Below are positions 48,728 through 58,109 of a stretch of DNA of 64,000 bases, one piece after another (positions within the stretch are counted from its first letter, which is position 1; every line of letters begins with the position of its first letter). The stretch spans positions 38,324 to 102,323 of the forward strand of contig CADALO010000014.1 in NCBI GenBank assembly GCA_902788805.1, in the 5' to 3' direction. The notes below the pieces were generated by a model. That model did not search any database. It was given only the letters and a program-made list of their open reading frames with translations, and had not been told where the DNA came from. The translations under genes were made by a program, and so were the position numbers. This DNA is from an uncultured Bacteroidota bacterium. Lineage in GTDB: Bacteria > Bacteroidota > Bacteroidia > Bacteroidales > P3.

Positions 48728-48748
48728 TTTCGTTACTTTGCTTTTTGT
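48701..48748 (+). promoter_or_regulatory. Second copy of the shared 48-bp upstream block
   Basis: Matches 47121-47168 over TGTGTATCCCGAAATTTTTT and CGTTACTTTGCTTTTTGT with only a few differences. It lies 75 bp before the ATG at 48823. Confidence 0.65.
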
Positions 48749-48822
48749 GAGGAGGCATACATTTTTGCGAAAAATACGAATATTTGACTAATAAATAATT
48801 GATTACAATAAAACTCGAGATT

Positions 48823-49020
48823 ATGAAAAAGGCTCTGCGTATACTGATGGCGATGGTTATGGTGGTTGGTTTGATGGGTGTTTGCGGCACTGTGAGCTCC
48901 TGCAAATCTTCATCCGAAACGATGTACTCGTCAAAGAAGAAGACAGCCAAGAAGATTAACCGCAACTACAAGGTCCGCGGCAACAACCAGCGCAACAGTT
49001 CGACCTATCATTCATATTGA
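48823..49020 (+). CDS. Very small exported protein
   Basis: 65 residues. Signal-like N-terminus MKKALRILMAMVMVVGLMGV with CGTVSSCKSSS, so a lipid anchor at one of two cysteines is possible. The mature tail is basic and Ser/Lys/Asn-rich (KKKTAKKINRNYKVRGNNQ). Function unknown. The start at 48823 is used because the upstream in-frame ATG lacks the basic n-region. It has its own copy of the shared upstream block and is followed 19 bp later by the thioredoxin-like gene. Confidence 0.65.
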   Translation: MKKALRILMAMVMVVGLMGVCGTVSSCKSSSETMYSSKKKTAKKINRNYKVRGNNQRNSSTYHSY

Positions 49021-49039
49021 TTGTCCGAGCGGTGACGCT

Positions 49040-49975
49040 ATGGCTAAGCGGTATGTTGTATTCGCGCTCGTGTTGCTGATGGCGTGGACGGCTGGTGCAC
49101 AGTCGTTTCGCGTCAGTGTCGATGCGTCGAAAGAACTGGGGCGCAATTTCACGCTTTTGGTCTATGACACTGATTCGCAGCCGCGTGTTGTTAAGCCTAA
49201 GGGCAAGAAGGGTCCGGTGACGTTCGAGGATGATGTGAAAGGCGCCGTCTATGCCGAACTGCGGCACCGGAAGATAGATACCCCGCTGCCTTTCTTTTTA
49301 GAGGGTGCGGACATTACGATAAAGTACAATTCGGCCAATCCTGAGGCATCGGCCATTACGGGGTCGCGCTCCAACAGCCAGCTGCGCTACCAGCTGGAGC
49401 AGTGCGACGGCGACATTGGCTGCCTGGCGCAGTATGTGCAGGAGAACCCGACATCGCCGGTGGTACCTTATATTTTTGAGCGATACGTTTCTACTTCAGT
49501 CAGTTATGAGACTGTTGCCGCCTTGTTCAGGCAGTTGGGCGGCGATGCGGTCAAGAGCTATCACTACCGTCGTCTGCAGCAGAGGCTGCACCAACTCGAG
49601 GCCTTGGCTGAAGGTAGTCCGATACCGTCGTTTTCCTATACCGGCAGCGACAACCGGACGTTCAAGATTGATTCCGTGCTGACAGGCGGCAGCTACAATC
49701 TCATCATCGTCGGCGCCACCTATTGCAGTCAGTGCCAAAGGATTGAGAAAGAAGTGCGTGGGTCGTTCAAGAATGTGCATCCAGTCGTGATAGATGTTGA
49801 CCGACAGAAGGATGGCTGGGACGCTCCGCTGCTGAAGCTGCTCGACATAGACCACGTGCCATATTTGATACTGCTCGACAAGGATCGTCGCATAGTGGCT
49901 CGCGACCTGAGAATATGGCAGTTGAAACGGACGCTGGAACAGCAGCCGACCACGGCAAACAAGAACAAACAATAA
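49040..49975 (+). CDS. Exported thioredoxin-fold protein
   Basis: 311 residues. The signal peptide ends TAGA|QSF. The N-terminal about 90 residues resemble the DUF4369-type strand domain found before Bacteroidota periplasmic thioredoxins. The C-terminal third has a thioredoxin fold with CSQC (in ATYCSQCQRIEKEV) in the CxxC position and HVPYLILLDKDRRIVARDL. A periplasmic thiol role is likely; CSQC is not the classic CGPC, so redox potential may differ. It lies 7 bp before manA. Confidence 0.8.
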   Translation: MAKRYVVFALVLLMAWTAGAQSFRVSVDASKELGRNFTLLVYDTDSQPRVVKPKGKKGPVTFEDDVKGAVYAELRHRKIDTPLPFFLEGADITIKYNSANPEASAITGSRSNSQLRYQLEQCDGDIGCLAQYVQENPTSPVVPYIFERYVSTSVSYETVAALFRQLGGDAVKSYHYRRLQQRLHQLEALAEGSPIPSFSYTGSDNRTFKIDSVLTGGSYNLIIVGATYCSQCQRIEKEVRGSFKNVHPVVIDVDRQKDGWDAPLLKLLDIDHVPYLILLDKDRRIVARDLRIWQLKRTLEQQPTTANKNKQ

Positions 49976-49982
49976 TCCAACT

Positions 49983-51092
49983 ATGGAAACTACACTATAT
50001 CCTATGAAGTTTATGCCGCTGTACAAGAACAAGGTATGGGGCGGCAACAAGATAAAATCGCTCGGCTTCGACTACGACCCGCTGCCAAACTGCGGCGAGC
50101 TGTGGGCACTGTCGGCAGTGAAGGACAACGAATCGGTCATCGCCAACGGCTTCCTTGAGGGCAACACCCTCAATGATGCCCTTGAGATTTATATGGGCGA
50201 ACTGATAGGCGAGAAGAATTATCAGCACTTCGGCAACGATTTTCCGCTGCTTATCAAGATTATTGACTCGAACGACCGCCTGTCGATACAAGTGCATCCC
50301 GACAACGCGCTGGCACGCAAACGCGGAATGGAAAACGGCAAGACCGAGATGTGGTATATCATTGAAGCAGAGAATGGTGCCGAGATAGTCGACGGCTTTG
50401 AACAGCAGGTGACGCGCGAAGAGTATCAGAAATTCCTTGAACTGGGGCACATCGAGGATATCCTTCATATCGAGCATCCGCAAAACGGCGACGTGTTCTT
50501 TATCCCTGCCGGTCGGGTCCACGCCTTGGGCAAAGGTTTGCTGCTGGCCGAGATTCAGCAGTCGTCGGACACTACCTACCGTATCTACGACTACAACAGA
50601 CCCGATGCCGACGGCAAGCTGCGCCAGCTGCATACCGCCGAGGCGCTCGATGCCATCAATTTCAGCCCTACAAAGGACGGCAAGACCCACTATAAATACT
50701 ATCCAAACGACACTGTGCGTCTGGCCGAATGCCCGTATTTCACGACCAATCTCATTGCACTCGACAAGCCGATGCGCAAGAACTTTGTGCAGCTTGACTC
50801 GTTCATCATATACCTTTGCACTGACGGCATCGCTGCGGTCAAGACCCTTGACACGATTTGTCCAATCCACGCCGGCGAATGCGTCCTTGTGCCTGCCGCC
50901 GCGGATACGGTCGAACTCTACAGCGAAGGGGCCGCAAAGTTGCTTGAGGTCTATGTCGACCCCAAGCAATGGAACGAGGAGGGCGTGAACCACACGCTTG
51001 ATTTTGACTGGATGGCGCAATTCATTGGCAACGGCAACCCTGACGACTATCTGGACGACAAAGGCTTGGAAGAGCTTGACAACGAGGTCTGA
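49983..51092 (+). CDS. manA: Mannose-6-phosphate isomerase, class I
   Basis: 369 residues. Interconverts fructose-6-phosphate and mannose-6-phosphate, leading to GDP-mannose and hence GDP-fucose (synthase gene at 225). Cupin zinc ligands are in QVHPDN, GKTEMWYI and IPAGRVHALG; AEIQQSSDTTYRIYDYNR is a clear family signature. It lies 7 bp after the thioredoxin-like gene, though a functional link is not obvious. A weak terminator follows. Confidence 0.94.
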   Translation: METTLYPMKFMPLYKNKVWGGNKIKSLGFDYDPLPNCGELWALSAVKDNESVIANGFLEGNTLNDALEIYMGELIGEKNYQHFGNDFPLLIKIIDSNDRLSIQVHPDNALARKRGMENGKTEMWYIIEAENGAEIVDGFEQQVTREEYQKFLELGHIEDILHIEHPQNGDVFFIPAGRVHALGKGLLLAEIQQSSDTTYRIYDYNRPDADGKLRQLHTAEALDAINFSPTKDGKTHYKYYPNDTVRLAECPYFTTNLIALDKPMRKNFVQLDSFIIYLCTDGIAAVKTLDTICPIHAGECVLVPAAADTVELYSEGAAKLLEVYVDPKQWNEEGVNHTLDFDWMAQFIGNGNPDDYLDDKGLEELDNEV

Positions 51093-51153
51093 ACGGACCT
51101 TTCCCGAGGCTGTTGCGCTCCAGGTTTTGGGGACACTTAACCGACTTGTAAAT

Positions 51154-51175
51154 AGCAGGCTTAGGTCTGCTTTTT
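51154..51175 (+). terminator. Weak terminator after manA
   Basis: AGCAG pairs with CTGCT around an 8-nt loop, then TTTT. The stem is short. Confidence 0.5.
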
Positions 51176-51216
51176 AACATTTCCGAAAAACATTTGGACA
51201 TTTAAGGCAAATGCTT

Positions 51217-51247
51217 TTTGCCGTTAAATGTATAATTAGTAACTTTG
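51217..51247 (+). promoter_or_regulatory. Promoter of the export/two-component operon
   Basis: TTTG at 51217-51220 and TAACTTTG at 51240-51247 match the -33 and -7 boxes with a 19-bp spacer. Transcription would start near 51254, after the in-frame ATG at 51211, which sets the tolC start at 51286. Confidence 0.8.
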
Positions 51248-51285
51248 CACCTCTGAATTTGTATAGTTATAGAATAGGCAAAGTA

Positions 51286-52746
51286 ATGAAAACCAAAATA
51301 ATACTTGCGTTGTTTGTGGCTCTCTGCTCCTCGGGCTTGAGTGCGCAGCAGGTGCTTACGCTTGAGCAATGCCGCGAAAAGGCGCTGGAAGCCAACAAGG
51401 GCCTTAAAATGTCGGAGGAGAAGAGGGTTGAGACCGAGAATCTGCAGAAAGTGGCTCTGTGGCAGATGCTGCCAAAGGTGGGTGCCACAGGCGGATATAC
51501 CTGGATGGACAAAAGTGTCAGTCTGCTCAGCGACGAGCAGAGAGACCGTATCAACAATCTGGGAAACAATGTGCAGAACAGCATTAACCAAGCCATCCGC
51601 GAAGAAGCGGGCAACCTGCCCATCGGAGGCCAGCTGATAGGCGATTTGCTGGCAGGTGTCGTAAACAATTCAGGCCTCAGCTCTTCGCTCAACAATGTAG
51701 GTCAGGAAATTACCCAAGCCCTTGAGACTGACACTCGTAACACGACTTTTGGTGTGGTCACCCTCACGCAGCCTATCTATCTGGGCGGCAAGTTGATTGC
51801 GTTGTATAAGACTGCGTCGCTGATGAACAGGCTGTCTGGCATAGAGTACGACAAGAAGAAGGAGGAGACACTCATAGCCGTTGACGAGGCCTACTGGCAG
51901 GTGGTCAGCGTGAAGCACAAGAAAGAACTGGCCGAAAAATACGCAGCACTGCTCGACACACTCAATCACAACGTCGAGGAACTGGTGGCTGCAGAGATGG
52001 CCACTAAAGGCGATTTGGCCAAGGTGCGCGTTAAACTGAATGAGGCGCAGATGTCGCTTACCAAGGCGACCAACGGCCTTGCACTGGCCAAGATGCTGCT
52101 CGCCCAGCGTTGCGGAATGCCTCTTGACAGCGACTTCGATGTGTCGGAGAGCAATCCGACCCTGGCGCTGACACAGCGTCATACAATCGATATGGAGGAA
52201 GTATGGCAGAATCGGCGCGAGATGCAGATGCTTCGCATAAGCGACAGCATATCGCAGCAGGGGGTCCGCCTTGCAGCATCGACGCTCAAGCCCAACGTCG
52301 CCTTCACGGGTGGCTACCTGTTTTCCAATCCCAACCTGTTCAATGGCTTTCAGAATGAATGGGGCGGCACGCTGATGGCAGGCGTCGTGGTCAATGTCCC
52401 GATACTCCACCTTGGCGGCATCTATTCCATCAAGGCGGCCAAAGCCAAGCGTCGCGAGGTGGCCTATCAGATTGAGGAAGCGCAGGAAATGATTGAACTG
52501 CAGGTCAACAAGTTGAACTATGAGTTGGAACTCGCCTACAAGAAACTGGATCAGGCTCAGAGCAACCTTACGCAAGCCGAGGAGAACCTGCGGCTTGCCG
52601 ACGAGAGCTTCAAGGCAGGTATGTGCAGCAGCAGCGACCTGATGGCGGCCCAGACCGCCTGGATGTCTGCCAAAAGCGACATCCTTGACGCCGAGATAGA
52701 GATAGAAATGAACAGCATATACCTTAATCAAGCAATTGGAAAATAA
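51286..52746 (+). CDS. TolC-family outer membrane efflux protein
   Basis: 486 residues. The signal peptide ends GLSA|QQV, then LTLEQCREKALEANKGL, the typical OEP start. Two repeats of long amphipathic helices follow (YDKKKEETLIAVDEAYWQVV, KLNYELELAYKKLDQAQSN), forming the periplasmic tunnel. A Gly/Asn-rich insertion lies near 95-145 (ISLLSDEQ, NNLGNNVQNSINQAI). First gene of a six-gene operon: TolC, HlyD-type adaptor, two ABC-2 permeases, sensor kinase, response regulator. Confidence 0.93.
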   Translation: MKTKIILALFVALCSSGLSAQQVLTLEQCREKALEANKGLKMSEEKRVETENLQKVALWQMLPKVGATGGYTWMDKSVSLLSDEQRDRINNLGNNVQNSINQAIREEAGNLPIGGQLIGDLLAGVVNNSGLSSSLNNVGQEITQALETDTRNTTFGVVTLTQPIYLGGKLIALYKTASLMNRLSGIEYDKKKEETLIAVDEAYWQVVSVKHKKELAEKYAALLDTLNHNVEELVAAEMATKGDLAKVRVKLNEAQMSLTKATNGLALAKMLLAQRCGMPLDSDFDVSESNPTLALTQRHTIDMEEVWQNRREMQMLRISDSISQQGVRLAASTLKPNVAFTGGYLFSNPNLFNGFQNEWGGTLMAGVVVNVPILHLGGIYSIKAAKAKRREVAYQIEEAQEMIELQVNKLNYELELAYKKLDQAQSNLTQAEENLRLADESFKAGMCSSSDLMAAQTAWMSAKSDILDAEIEIEMNSIYLNQAIGK

Positions 52747-52760
52747 AACAGCAATAATAT

Positions 52761-53747
52761 ATGAAAGAGAATAACAAGACATTGATTGCTGGCCTTCTGG
52801 CTGTAATAAGCGCAGTGGCCATAGTCGCCCTCGTGGGTCTGTTTGCCATACATCCGCAGAAGGAGATGCTGCTTGGCGAGGCCGATGCCACCGAATACCG
52901 TGTGTCGAATATGGTGCCGGGGCATATCGATCAGCTCTTTGTGAGTGAAGGCGATAAAGTCCGTGCCGGCGATACTCTGGCTCACATAGGTAGCCGTCAG
53001 GTCAACGCCAAGATGATCCAGGCCAAGGCCGCCCGCAGCGCTGCCAGTGCCCAGAGCCGCAAGGCCAAAGGCGGAGCCCGCGACCAGCAGGTGCAGATGG
53101 CCTACCAAGTGTGGCAGAAAGCACAGGCTGCCGAGTCGGTATACAAGAAATCGTACGATCGCGTCAAAGGCCTGTATGAGAAAGGCGTCGTTTCGGCACA
53201 GCAGTTCGATGAGGTAGACGCAAAATACAAGGCCGCCCAAGCCGACTGTGCCGCTGCCGAGCAGCAATACCTGATGGCCAAAGAGGGTGCGCGCTCCGAG
53301 GACATCGCAGCGGCCTCAGCACTGGTCAACCAGGCCGGCGGTGCTGTAGCTGAGGTTCAGAGCTATCTTGACGACAGCTATATCATTGCCCCTTGCGACG
53401 GCGAGGTGGTTGAGGTTTACGCCAAACTGGGCGACCTTGTGGGCACAGGAGCACCGGTAATGTCCATACTCGATATGAGCGACAACTGGTTCAATTTCAG
53501 TGTCCGTGAGGACCTGCTCAAGGACATCAAGACAGGCCAGTCGGTCAATGTGCGCATTCCTGCCCTTGGCGACAAGACCTATCCTTGCACGGTGCGCAAC
53601 GTCAAGGTTATGGCCAGCTATGCCACTTGGCGCGCCACCAAAACCTTGGGCCAATACGATGTAAAAAGCTTTGATGTAAAGGTGGTGCCTCAGGAGACCA
53701 TTGATGGTCTGCGGCCCGGAATGACGGCTATCCTGTCTGATAAATAA
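52761..53747 (+). CDS. HlyD/EmrA-type membrane fusion adaptor
   Basis: 328 residues. One N-terminal membrane helix ([20 protein letters not shown]), biotinyl-lipoyl-like halves (NMVPGHIDQLFVSEGDKVRA and SYIIAPCDGEVVEVYAKLG), a long alpha-hairpin between them rich in Ala/Gln/Lys, and a beta-barrel end (SVNVRIPALGDKTYPCTV). Connects the inner-membrane permeases to TolC. It lies 14 bp after the tolC gene. Confidence 0.93.
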   Translation: MKENNKTLIAGLLAVISAVAIVALVGLFAIHPQKEMLLGEADATEYRVSNMVPGHIDQLFVSEGDKVRAGDTLAHIGSRQVNAKMIQAKAARSAASAQSRKAKGGARDQQVQMAYQVWQKAQAAESVYKKSYDRVKGLYEKGVVSAQQFDEVDAKYKAAQADCAAAEQQYLMAKEGARSEDIAAASALVNQAGGAVAEVQSYLDDSYIIAPCDGEVVEVYAKLGDLVGTGAPVMSILDMSDNWFNFSVREDLLKDIKTGQSVNVRIPALGDKTYPCTVRNVKVMASYATWRATKTLGQYDVKSFDVKVVPQETIDGLRPGMTAILSDK

Positions 53748-53767
53748 GGATTTTGTCGAGAGTGACT

Positions 53768-54961
53768 ATGAAGATGCAAGGTATATACAGGGTACTTGTC
53801 CGCGAATTGCGGCGCATCTGGCTCAACCCGCGTTATTTTGTCTTGATGACGCTGGGCGTGGCGTTCACCTTCGTCTTCTTTGCCACCATCACCAAAGATG
53901 GGCAACCCCAGCGCCTGTCGGTGGCTGTGGTCGATATGGACGGCTCCTACCTGTCGCGGCGCATCTGCCACGAGATAAACGCCACGCCGGGCGTGAAAGT
54001 GGTGGCAGTATACAACAACCATACAGAGGCACGCCGAGCTATGCAGAGAGGCAAGATATTCGCCTTCTATGAGATACCCAAAGGCACCTACAACGACCTG
54101 CTTCAGTTCCGCTCGCCCCATTTCGTGCTCTATGTCAATTCGGCCTATATGCTGGCCGGCACCTTGAGCTACAAGCAATTGGCCACGATGGGAATGCTGG
54201 CCACAGGTGCCGTGCAGCGCGAGGTGTACCGCAAAAAGGGATATAGCGACGAGCAGGCAATGGGATTGATACAGCCTGTGGAATACGATACTCGCAATAT
54301 CGGTAATCCGTGGATAAATTACGGCAATTACCTGATGACCACGCTTATACCGGCAGTGATAGCCTTCATCGTACTGATGCATACGGCCTACGTCATTGCC
54401 CGTGAGCGTCAGGAACGCACAATGAAGAGTTGGTTGCGCCGTGCGGGAGGCAACACACTCTATGCCTTGATAGGCAAGATGATACCTTACACCGCGTGGT
54501 ATACGCTGCTATGCCTGCTGGCCAACTTGATAATGTTCGGCCCAATGGGGTTCCCGCTCGAGGGCAGCTGGATGCTGATGGTGGTCAACAGTATATTGCT
54601 CGTCTTTGCCGCCCAGTGCGCCGGCTGCTTCATAGCCAGTGCCATCCCCGATCCGCCGCTTACTATGGGCATCAGCGCCATATACAGCGCTATGAGCTTC
54701 TCGCTCAGTGGCTTCTCTTTCCCTGTCGAGAGTATGCCAACCTTCTTCTACAGCTTCGCCTGGCTCTACCCTATACGCCACTACTACCAGAACTTCTGCG
54801 ACATAGCTATCTTTGGCAATGGCTTTGCCCATTGCTGGCCGCGCTTCTGTGCGCTTATGGCATTCGGAGCGCTGTTGATGGTGGGAGCCCTGTTCCTCCG
54901 CTGGCAAATGTCGCGTCAGGCACGACTGTCCGTCCAACCCTCTAAAACCGAAGCGCTATGA
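53768..54961 (+). CDS. ABC-2 type permease, first copy
   Basis: 397 residues. An N-terminal helix (YFVLMTLGVAFTFVFFATI) and a large periplasmic domain (SVAVVDMDGSYLSRRICHEI and following) precede about five C-terminal helices (LIPAVIAFIVLMHTAYVI, PYTAWYTLLCLLANLIMFG, MGISAIYSAMSFSLSGFSFP). This is the YhhJ/DrrB-like layout. The start ATG at 53768 is used; a TTG five codons earlier is in frame. It overlaps the next permease by 4 nt. No ATP-binding subunit gene is in the operon. Confidence 0.92.
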   Translation: MKMQGIYRVLVRELRRIWLNPRYFVLMTLGVAFTFVFFATITKDGQPQRLSVAVVDMDGSYLSRRICHEINATPGVKVVAVYNNHTEARRAMQRGKIFAFYEIPKGTYNDLLQFRSPHFVLYVNSAYMLAGTLSYKQLATMGMLATGAVQREVYRKKGYSDEQAMGLIQPVEYDTRNIGNPWINYGNYLMTTLIPAVIAFIVLMHTAYVIARERQERTMKSWLRRAGGNTLYALIGKMIPYTAWYTLLCLLANLIMFGPMGFPLEGSWMLMVVNSILLVFAAQCAGCFIASAIPDPPLTMGISAIYSAMSFSLSGFSFPVESMPTFFYSFAWLYPIRHYYQNFCDIAIFGNGFAHCWPRFCALMAFGALLMVGALFLRWQMSRQARLSVQPSKTEAL

Positions 54962-56202
54962 TCAACACGCTCAAGGATATATGGACAGTCTTCAGTATCG
55001 AGGTTCGCCGCGTGTTCAGCGACCGTATGGTGCTGCTCATCTTCTTCCTTGCCCCGATTCTCTACCCGTTCATCTTCTGCTTTCTCTACCACAACGAGAA
55101 TGTTGAGAATATGTCTATAGCCGTTGTCGACGAGGCTCGCAGTGCCGACAGCAAACGCTTCATCCACAAGCTCGACGCAACGCCAGAGCTGACGGTCGCC
55201 TATCGCTGCAGCAACCTTGGCGAGGCGCGTCGGTTGATGAACGACCACGAAGTGCGCTCAATCTTCTATTTCCCCGAAGACTTCTCGCAGCGTCTGGCCG
55301 AGATGCGCACAGCCCGCATCGTCGTCTTCAGCGATATGAGCTCCTTCTACTTCTACAAGGCGGCCCTCACTGGTGGCAATGCCGTGCTCATCGACGAGAT
55401 GCACACCATAGAGCTGCAGCGCTACGAGCAGGCAGGCCTCACTAACGAAGAGGCCCAGATACAGATGCAGCCCGTAGTGATGGAAAACACAACCCTCTTC
55501 AATCCCACCGGCGGCTACGGAAGCTTCTTCTTGCCCTGCCTTATGATACTGGTGATGCACCAGACCCTCTTTCTGGGCATCTGCATCCTTACCGGCGATG
55601 CCCGTGAGAACCGCAAGTCGCTGCATATCATACCATCCCACCTGCGCCGCGGAAGCATACACCGCGTCACCCTTGGCCGTTCGCTGTGCTACCTTCTCAT
55701 CTATGTTCCTCTGTGCATCCTTGACCTATGGTTCATACCGCGATGGTTCAACCTGCCGCAGCTTGGCAACCTCTACACCATACTCATCTTCTGCCTGCCC
55801 TTCATACTGGCCACAATCTTCTTCGGTATGACCGTCGGCAACCTTGTGGTGCGGCAGAAGATATCGCCGATGCTGTGCTTTGTATTCTTCAGCCTCGTGC
55901 TCTTCTTCGTTACCGGAATGGTGTGGCCGCAGGAGAGTATGCCTCGCTTCTGGTACCTTTTCAGCTATCTTTTCCCCTCCACCCCGGGCGTGCAGGGCTA
56001 CGTGAAGATAGCGTCGATGGGTGCTCGCCTCTCCGAGGTGCGGCACGAATATATGGTGCTCTGGATTCAGGCCGCCGTCTATTTCTCGGCATCAACGCTC
56101 ATCCTCAGCGCCCGAATACTGCTGCGTCGCCGCCGCAACATCTTAGTTCACAACCTGCGCCAAAAGCAGCAGTCATTAGCCCAATGGCAGAAAAAACGCT
56201 AA
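54958..56202 (+). CDS. ABC-2 type permease, second copy
   Basis: 414 residues, paralogous in layout to the preceding gene: VLLIFFLAPILYPFIFCFLY, periplasmic domain starting SIAVVDEARSADSKRFIHKL, and a C-terminal helix bundle (FFLPCLMILVMHQTLFLGI, PMLCFVFFSLVLFFVTGMVW). Probably forms a heterodimer with it. The tail is basic (ARILLRRRRNILVHNLRQKQ). ATGA overlap with the upstream permease; the kinase gene starts 12 bp after its stop. Confidence 0.92.
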   Translation: MINTLKDIWTVFSIEVRRVFSDRMVLLIFFLAPILYPFIFCFLYHNENVENMSIAVVDEARSADSKRFIHKLDATPELTVAYRCSNLGEARRLMNDHEVRSIFYFPEDFSQRLAEMRTARIVVFSDMSSFYFYKAALTGGNAVLIDEMHTIELQRYEQAGLTNEEAQIQMQPVVMENTTLFNPTGGYGSFFLPCLMILVMHQTLFLGICILTGDARENRKSLHIIPSHLRRGSIHRVTLGRSLCYLLIYVPLCILDLWFIPRWFNLPQLGNLYTILIFCLPFILATIFFGMTVGNLVVRQKISPMLCFVFFSLVLFFVTGMVWPQESMPRFWYLFSYLFPSTPGVQGYVKIASMGARLSEVRHEYMVLWIQAAVYFSASTLILSARILLRRRRNILVHNLRQKQQSLAQWQKKR

Positions 56203-56214
56203 AAGACATTCACT

Positions 56215-57315
56215 ATGCAAAAGCCTTCAATCCAAATCCCCAACCTGCTGCAATCCTTCAACACCAAAAACGCGCTGTGGATTGCCCTTGTCGGCAGCGT
56301 TCTGTTGACGGGAATAATGACCCTTGCCCACACCAACCGAGGATGGACCGTAGACGACAACTTCCACATCGTCTACTCCTTTTCCGCCAATGCCTTGCTG
56401 TTGTTTATCATACTCATTTACAGCTTCTCCATCATCAAGAGCCACCTCCCGCAAAGGTGGAAATACACGCTCGGCATTGTGGGCTCGCTGCTCATTGCAA
56501 TACTGGTGTCGACGCTAATGGGATGGCTCTACCGTGCAATATACAACGACTTGCGCCTTGCCGACCCAAACGCCGTCAACCTTACACGCGATGTCGTGGT
56601 TGCCGTTATAGCTATCCTTATATCACTGATACTCTATAATTTTGCCCGTCAGCAGCAGTCCAATCTCGAAAAGGAAAAACTGCAGAATGAGAACCTGATT
56701 GTGCGCTATGAGGCCCTCGAAAACCAGCTCGACCCTCACTTCCTCTTCAACTCGCTCAACACCCTTAGCGGACTGATAGGCATCGACGACGACAAGGCGC
56801 AGCAATACCTGCAGCAGCTCGCCTCGACCTACCGCTACATAATGCAGGGCAAGCGCCTCGTGACACTCGAGGAGGAGCTGCAGTTCACCAAGTCCTACTG
56901 CCAGATGATGGCCATACGCTACGGCCAGAATCTGCGCTTCGAGCACAACGTCAACCATAACTTGATACACCACCACATCATACCCATCAGTATACAGCTG
57001 CTGATAGAGAATGCACTGAAACACAATGTTGTCAGCAGCCGTTATCCGCTCACAATACATCTCGAAACGACAGGCCGTCACACTTTCCGCGTAAGCAACA
57101 TCATACGCCCCAAACAAGAGGACAACGCCGGCACGGGACTGGGCCTTGCCAACCTTGCAAAGCGTTATCAACTGCTTTGCCATCAAGATATTACAATAAC
57201 CAATACCGACAATGTCTTTGCCGTCGAGGTGCCGCTTCTTGACCCAGCCGAATCCGCTAAATGGATGATCAGCCTCGAGGACAGCACGCTGTTGCAACAC
57301 AAAACAATCCGTTAA
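56215..57315 (+). CDS. LytS-like sensor histidine kinase
   Basis: 366 residues. Four hydrophobic helices in the first about 150 residues (ALWIALVGSVLLTGIMTLAH, ANALLLFIILIYSFSII, LGIVGSLLIAILVSTLMGWL, VVVAVIAILISLILYNFA) with no obvious sensor domain, a short coiled coil, then the His_kinase domain: LENQLDPHFLFNSLNTL (phospho-His in DPHF), LLIENALKHNV (N box) and AGTGLGLANLAKRY (G box). Co-encoded with its LytTR regulator 17 bp downstream and an export system upstream. Confidence 0.93.
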   Translation: MQKPSIQIPNLLQSFNTKNALWIALVGSVLLTGIMTLAHTNRGWTVDDNFHIVYSFSANALLLFIILIYSFSIIKSHLPQRWKYTLGIVGSLLIAILVSTLMGWLYRAIYNDLRLADPNAVNLTRDVVVAVIAILISLILYNFARQQQSNLEKEKLQNENLIVRYEALENQLDPHFLFNSLNTLSGLIGIDDDKAQQYLQQLASTYRYIMQGKRLVTLEEELQFTKSYCQMMAIRYGQNLRFEHNVNHNLIHHHIIPISIQLLIENALKHNVVSSRYPLTIHLETTGRHTFRVSNIIRPKQEDNAGTGLGLANLAKRYQLLCHQDITITNTDNVFAVEVPLLDPAESAKWMISLEDSTLLQHKTIR

Positions 57316-57332
57316 TACAAGAATCCTGACTT

Positions 57333-58109
57333 ATGAACGCTATAATCATTGAAGACGAGCAAATTGCGGCTCAGAACCTGAAACGCCTGCTTGTCGAGAC
57401 AGCACCCGAAATACAAGTGTCCGACATACTGCAGTCGGTCGAGGAGTCGGTTGAATACTTCAACCACACCCAAACGTCTCCGGATGTGGTCTTTATGGAC
57501 ATCCACCTGGCCGACGGCCTTGCCTTCCACATATTCGATCAGGCAACGGTCGACTGCCCCGTCATATTTACCACGGCCTACGACCAGTATGCCCTTGATG
57601 CATTCAAAGTCAATAGCATAGACTACCTGCTGAAGCCTATAAACCAGAATGACCTGGCCCGTGCCATCCAGAAGCTGCGCCTGCTCACCAACGACGGCGC
57701 CGCCCGGCGTTCCGCTCCGCTCAGCCCCGAAATCATAGCGTCGCTGATGGAGATGACCAAGCAACACCGCTACAAATCGCACTTCCTTATACCCGTTCGC
57801 GATAAGCTTATTCCGCTGCCCGTCAAGAATATAGCCTATATTTACCTTGACGACAAGATCTCGCGCGCCGTCACATTCGACAATCAAACGCACATCATCG
57901 ACAAGCCGCTCGACAATATCTTCGCGCAGCTCAATCCCAACCACTTCTTCCGCGCTAACCGACAGTATATCATTGCCCACAGCGCCATCGGTGACATCTC
58001 GGTATGGCCTCTCGGCAAGCTGCACGTAAGCCTTACCGTCGCTACCCCCGAAAAAATCATTATTCCCCGCGCCCGCACATCCGAATTCAAGGACTGGTAC
58101 ACCAACTGA
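57333..58109 (+). CDS. LytTR-family response regulator
   Basis: 258 residues. Receiver domain 1 to about 120 with acidic pocket IIEDEQ, phospho-acceptor Asp in [10 protein letters not shown], Thr in TTAYD and Lys in DYLLKPIN. A linker is followed by a LytTR DNA-binding domain ([55 protein letters not shown]). Most likely regulates the operon it ends, from the promoter at 51217; I did not find a clear LytTR direct repeat there. Confidence 0.94.
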   Translation: MNAIIIEDEQIAAQNLKRLLVETAPEIQVSDILQSVEESVEYFNHTQTSPDVVFMDIHLADGLAFHIFDQATVDCPVIFTTAYDQYALDAFKVNSIDYLLKPINQNDLARAIQKLRLLTNDGAARRSAPLSPEIIASLMEMTKQHRYKSHFLIPVRDKLIPLPVKNIAYIYLDDKISRAVTFDNQTHIIDKPLDNIFAQLNPNHFFRANRQYIIAHSAIGDISVWPLGKLHVSLTVATPEKIIIPRARTSEFKDWYTN

